A stretch of DNA of 47,473 bases from DASUZB01 sp036377075 (GTDB lineage Bacteria; Actinomycetota; CALGFH01): NCBI GenBank assembly GCA_036377075.1, contig DASUZB010000242.1, positions 1 through 47,473 of the forward strand, given 5' to 3'. The position numbers and the translations under genes are program-made. Shown here piece after piece: positions 45,614 through 47,473 of the stretch (its first letter is position 1; each line of letters opens with the position of its first letter). The notes beneath the pieces are model-generated. The model did not search any database. It worked only from the letters and a program-made list of their open reading frames with translations, and had not been told where the DNA came from.

Positions 45614-45825
45614 TCAACGATCGACCCATTGACCGGGGAGCGGCTCCTGGCGCTCGACGCGGCCACGATCGGCCTCCTGCGAGCGTGCGGATGGGGCACG
45701 GCAGCCTCGCCGTGACGAGCGGCTATATCCACCGAGTCAGCGAAGCTGATCGCGCCGCCGCCGAGTACATCGGCACGCTGCTCGATGATGGGGTCGCCGG
45801 CTCTACTCCTGCATCAGACCCGTAG
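45614..45825 (+). pseudogene. Broken tyrosine integrase next to tRNA-Phe
   Basis: Two pieces of a tyrosine recombinase lie in different frames. 45614-45684 reads STIDPLTGERLLALDAATIG, text from the mid-region of phage-type integrases. From 45691 the next frame reads MGHGSLAVTSGYIHRVSEAD then RAAAEYIGTLLDD, the C-terminal catalytic end with the LGHSSxAVTxxxYxH signature (Tyr in GYIH). The HxxR part between them is missing, so an internal deletion joined the ends out of frame. It starts 40 nt after tRNA-Phe, as expected for an element integrated into that tRNA, now mostly lost. Confidence 0.8.
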
Positions 45826-46307
45826 CCGGGAGGCAAAGACTGCCAGCTCAGAGGGCTTCTCTGTGCTGTCCGAGGCTCAGGACTGGGACGCGGCCTGGCC
45901 GGCCGAGATGGGCAAGTGTGGTAATTCCTTGTAGATCGTGCCGTAGTCCACGCTGATTCTGGTCACGGGGACGGCGTACATCCTTGCCACGCGGCCTCCC
46001 TGATCGTTGCCGGTCGAGTGCTGCTGCCGGGTCGGGCGATGCAGCTGTGGCAGCCTACGGTGACGCTCGGAGGCGTGACGATCCGGCCGTCACGCACCCG
46101 GCCGGCGGGTGGCTCGGGCCGGGGCGTGAGGATCGGTTGCCCAGCGCCTAGGCGTGTTTGCAACGTCACTCCAGCTACAGCACGCTTGCTGCGATGGTCG
46201 ACTGATCCTGGGTGGCCTGCCGATCCGTGAACCGGCCGCCGCCTGCGGCCCTTCGACGCCCCGAAGGAGACGACCGAGCCGCGGTAGCCGCCATCGAGGA
46301 GGACGTC
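45826..46307. other. Low-content stretch after the integrase remnant
   Basis: No confident gene. A minus-strand frame at 45877-45990 (GTG start with GGGAGG upstream, 37 residues, text MYAVPVTRISVDYGTIYKEL) is the best candidate. GC is lower and more AT words appear (GGTAATTCCTTG), unlike the neighbours, which suggests foreign or decaying DNA. Confidence 0.5.
45877..45990 (-). CDS. Possible small protein in decayed region
   Basis: A 37-residue frame with GTG start at 45990 and GGGAGG 4 nt upstream. The sequence (VARMYAVPVTRISVDYG, then LPHLPISAGQAASQS) has no family I recognise. It may be a fragment of an element gene; ATG three codons in is another start. Confidence 0.2.
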   Translation of the reverse strand: MARMYAVPVTRISVDYGTIYKELPHLPISAGQAASQS

Positions 46308-46913
46308 ATGGGAGAGCTGGTCGTCAACATGTTCACGACGTTGGACGGGGTCCTGCAGGGGCCCGGCGCGCCCGACGAGGACCGTGAGGAGGGGTTGGGG
46401 TATGGCGGCTGGCAGGCGCCCTACTTCGACGAGGAGTCGGGGAAGGTCATCACCGACCACATCGCGGGGATGGATGCGCTGCTGCTGGGCCGCAAGACCT
46501 ACGAGATCTTCGCGGCCTACTGGCCCGAGCAGCCGGCCGAGAACCCGATCGCGGCCCGGCTGAACGCCGCGCCCAAGTACGTCGCCTCGCGAACGCTGGA
46601 CACCGTGGGGTGGACCAACTCCAAGCTGCTCCAGCGCGACGTGGCCGACGCGGTGGCGCGGGTCAAGGGGGAGTTCGGCCGGGTGGACGTCATCGGCAGC
46701 GGGAACCTGGTGCAGACGCTGCTGCGCAACGACCTGGTCGACCGCCTGAACCTGTGGGTGTTCCCGGTCCTGCTCGGCAGCGGCAAGCGGCTGTTCGCCG
46801 AGGGCACGGTGCCGACCGCGCTACGGCTGGTGGAGTCGGCTACCTTCCCCAGGGGCGCCGTGCACCTCACCTACGAGCGCGCCGGCAAGCCGACCTTCGG
46901 CAGCATGGCCTAG
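46308..46913 (+). CDS. Dihydrofolate reductase/RibD C-terminal domain family protein
   Basis: A 201-residue protein with the RibD_C fold: ELVVNMFTTLDGVLQGPGAP at the start, MDALLLGRKTYEIFAAYWP, VDVIGSGNLVQTLLRNDLVD and LWVFPVLLGSGKRLFAEG. These are the standard motifs of the stand-alone NADPH-binding deaminase/reductase-like family, common in actinobacteria and of unknown substrate. The ATG at 46308 follows GAGGAGG. It lies after the decayed element region and is probably a single gene. Confidence 0.92.
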   Translation: MGELVVNMFTTLDGVLQGPGAPDEDREEGLGYGGWQAPYFDEESGKVITDHIAGMDALLLGRKTYEIFAAYWPEQPAENPIAARLNAAPKYVASRTLDTVGWTNSKLLQRDVADAVARVKGEFGRVDVIGSGNLVQTLLRNDLVDRLNLWVFPVLLGSGKRLFAEGTVPTALRLVESATFPRGAVHLTYERAGKPTFGSMA

Positions 46914-47050
46914 AGGCCGTACTTGGCGCGCAGGGCGTCGGCCTTGGCGCGGCAGGCGGCGGCCTCGTGCTCGAACGGCGTGCCAGATTTGCGCAGGTCA
47001 CCGGCCCGCCAGGCGGGCTTCCCCTCTCCAGGGCCATCCGCGATTGGGCA
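46910..47050 (-). pseudogene. Possible remnant with DUF2786-like end
   Basis: A minus-strand frame ends in GTPFEHEAAACRAKADALRA followed by KYGL and a stop overlapping the reductase gene's end by 4 nt. The pattern (TxFExEAxACxAKAxxLxAKYGL) resembles DUF2786-type helical repeats. Upstream the frame has no start with a ribosome binding site, so it is likely a fragment. Confidence 0.25.
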
Positions 47051-47290
47051 TCCTCGGGGTGGCTGCCTTCCCAGGACAGGAATTCTGGGCGCTGCGGATT
47101 CAATGTGCTATGTTCCCGCACGCTCTTTTCTGCTCGAACGTCACGGAGGGCGTGCGGGCGAACATCCTGGTCATCCCCACCATTACCGTCGCCGGGCCGG
47201 CGCACGAGCTGCAGGAGGAGCGCGATCTGTTGGCCGCGCGCCTGGCGGACAACGGATAGAAGCGACGGCCATCTGGACGAGGGGGACGGG
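46914..47290. other. Intergenic stretch before the cupredoxin-like gene
   Basis: It contains the minus-strand remnant above and a short plus-strand frame at 47152-47259. TATGTT near 47110 could be a -10 for the plus strand, but no good -35 is seen. Nothing else is supported. Confidence 0.45.
47152..47259 (+). CDS. Possible small protein
   Basis: A 35-residue frame: GTG 47152 with GGAGG 2 nt upstream (tight), text VRANILVIPTITVAGPAHEL ending in LAARLADNG. Not recognised. It may be the end of a longer decayed gene, since the frame stays open upstream to 47044. Confidence 0.25.
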   Translation: MRANILVIPTITVAGPAHELQEERDLLAARLADNG

Positions 47291-47473
47291 ATGGCGTGGA
47301 CTCGGGCGAGGCGTCGCTGGGCGTGGACGCTCGCGCTCGTGCCGGCGGCGCTCGCGCTCGTGGTGCTCCTCACCGTGGAGCGCCGGCACGAGGAGCCCGC
47401 GCCGGTCGGCACCCCCGTGAACGTGCGACTCGACGATTTCCATGTCCGGCGGGACGTTGCCGTCGTGCCATCC
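47291..47473 (+). CDS. Secreted cupredoxin-like protein, N-terminal part (truncated by window edge)
   Basis: 61 residues are visible. A basic N-terminus (MAWTRARRRW) and a hydrophobic helix (about 11-28) form a signal peptide or anchor. A short linker (ERRHEEPAPVGTP) precedes VNVRLDDFHVRRDVAVVPS, which resembles the first strands of cupredoxin-type domains (V-x-V-x-L-x-D-F ... V-P-x-G). The copper ligands would lie beyond the window edge. The ATG at 47291 follows GGGGGA. The call is tentative. Confidence 0.5.
   Translation, partial: MAWTRARRRWAWTLALVPAALALVVLLTVERRHEEPAPVGTPVNVRLDDFHVRRDVAVVPS

Noticed and set aside
1..47473. CRISPR array or prophage
   Set aside because: No regularly spaced repeats and no phage structural or replication genes are seen; only an integrase remnant and a transposase scrap.

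Overview
The window is a GC-rich (roughly 72-75% by eye) actinobacterial chromosome segment. Evidence for Actinomycetota: a mycothiol-type glycosyltransferase (mshA) with a PIG-L deacetylase beside it, a RegX3/SenX3-like two-component pair, a GlnR-type atypical regulator, an LmeA/DUF2993 lipid-binding protein, an RsiG-type c-di-GMP-binding anti-sigma factor, frequent GTG starts, and a Lys-Glu-Asp-Phe tRNA cluster. I cannot name a genus; moderate similarity to mycobacterial and streptomycete proteins suggests a less-studied lineage. The mshA, YbjN, phosphoglycerate mutase, senX3/regX3 set recalls the linkage in mycobacteria, but here it is spread over about 15 kb with other genes inserted.

Layout. 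1-4725 (minus): end of a sensor kinase, its response regulator, and a MacAB-like export system (lipoprotein adaptor, ATPase, FtsX permease). 4730-8796: proline dehydrogenase, an NAD-dependent epimerase, a secreted L,D-transpeptidase and a membrane-anchored EEP-fold hydrolase. 8925-20311: a phosphate island. On the minus strand lie pstS-pstC-pstA-pstB, two DUF47 paralogues, a PiT phosphate transporter and a PAS-PAS-GGDEF diguanylate cyclase; regX3 reads leftward and phoU-senX3 rightward from a shared intergenic region that holds a perfect 19-bp inverted repeat. PHO-box-like 11-nt direct repeats precede pstS, phoU and the DUF47-pit pair. 20330-26479: histidine phosphatase, PHP metallohydrolase, lipoprotein hydrolase, CYTH-CHAD polyphosphate-type protein, archaeal-type phosphoglycerate mutase and YbjN chaperone. 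26765-29928: ABC-2 exporter and an ArsR-SRPBCC-YciI cluster with a textbook promoter/operator and a probable leaderless start. 29934-33746: mycothiol genes, an XRE regulator and asparaginase II. 33911-34024: a transposase scrap. 34060-39873: PadR/HAAS membrane genes, a kinase-less seven-helix sensor, an HD-GYP phosphodiesterase, rsiG, and a divergent winged-helix-like hypothetical. 39884-45151: YgfZ, an extended Shine-Dalgarno/hairpin element, an MFS transporter, a 32-residue membrane protein, LmeA, MoaD/ThiS, GlnR and a secreted CAP protein. 45215-45573: four tRNAs, followed by a broken tyrosine integrase. 46308-47473: a RibD-type reductase and the start of a cupredoxin-like gene.

Themes. 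Three separate pieces of c-di-GMP signalling sit in this window: synthesis (8925-10550, at the tail of the phosphate genes), breakdown (HD-GYP, 37539-38282) and an effector (RsiG, 38386-38952, with two complete E-x3-S-x2-R-x3-Q-x3-D motifs). Phosphate handling (Pst, PiT, PhoU, RegX3/SenX3, CYTH-CHAD) dominates the first half. The strongest non-coding signals are the ArsR operator-promoter, the 19-bp inverted repeat, a roughly 100-nt inverted-repeat element at 8831-8928, and a 16-nt stretch complementary to the 3' end of 16S rRNA at 41034-41049.
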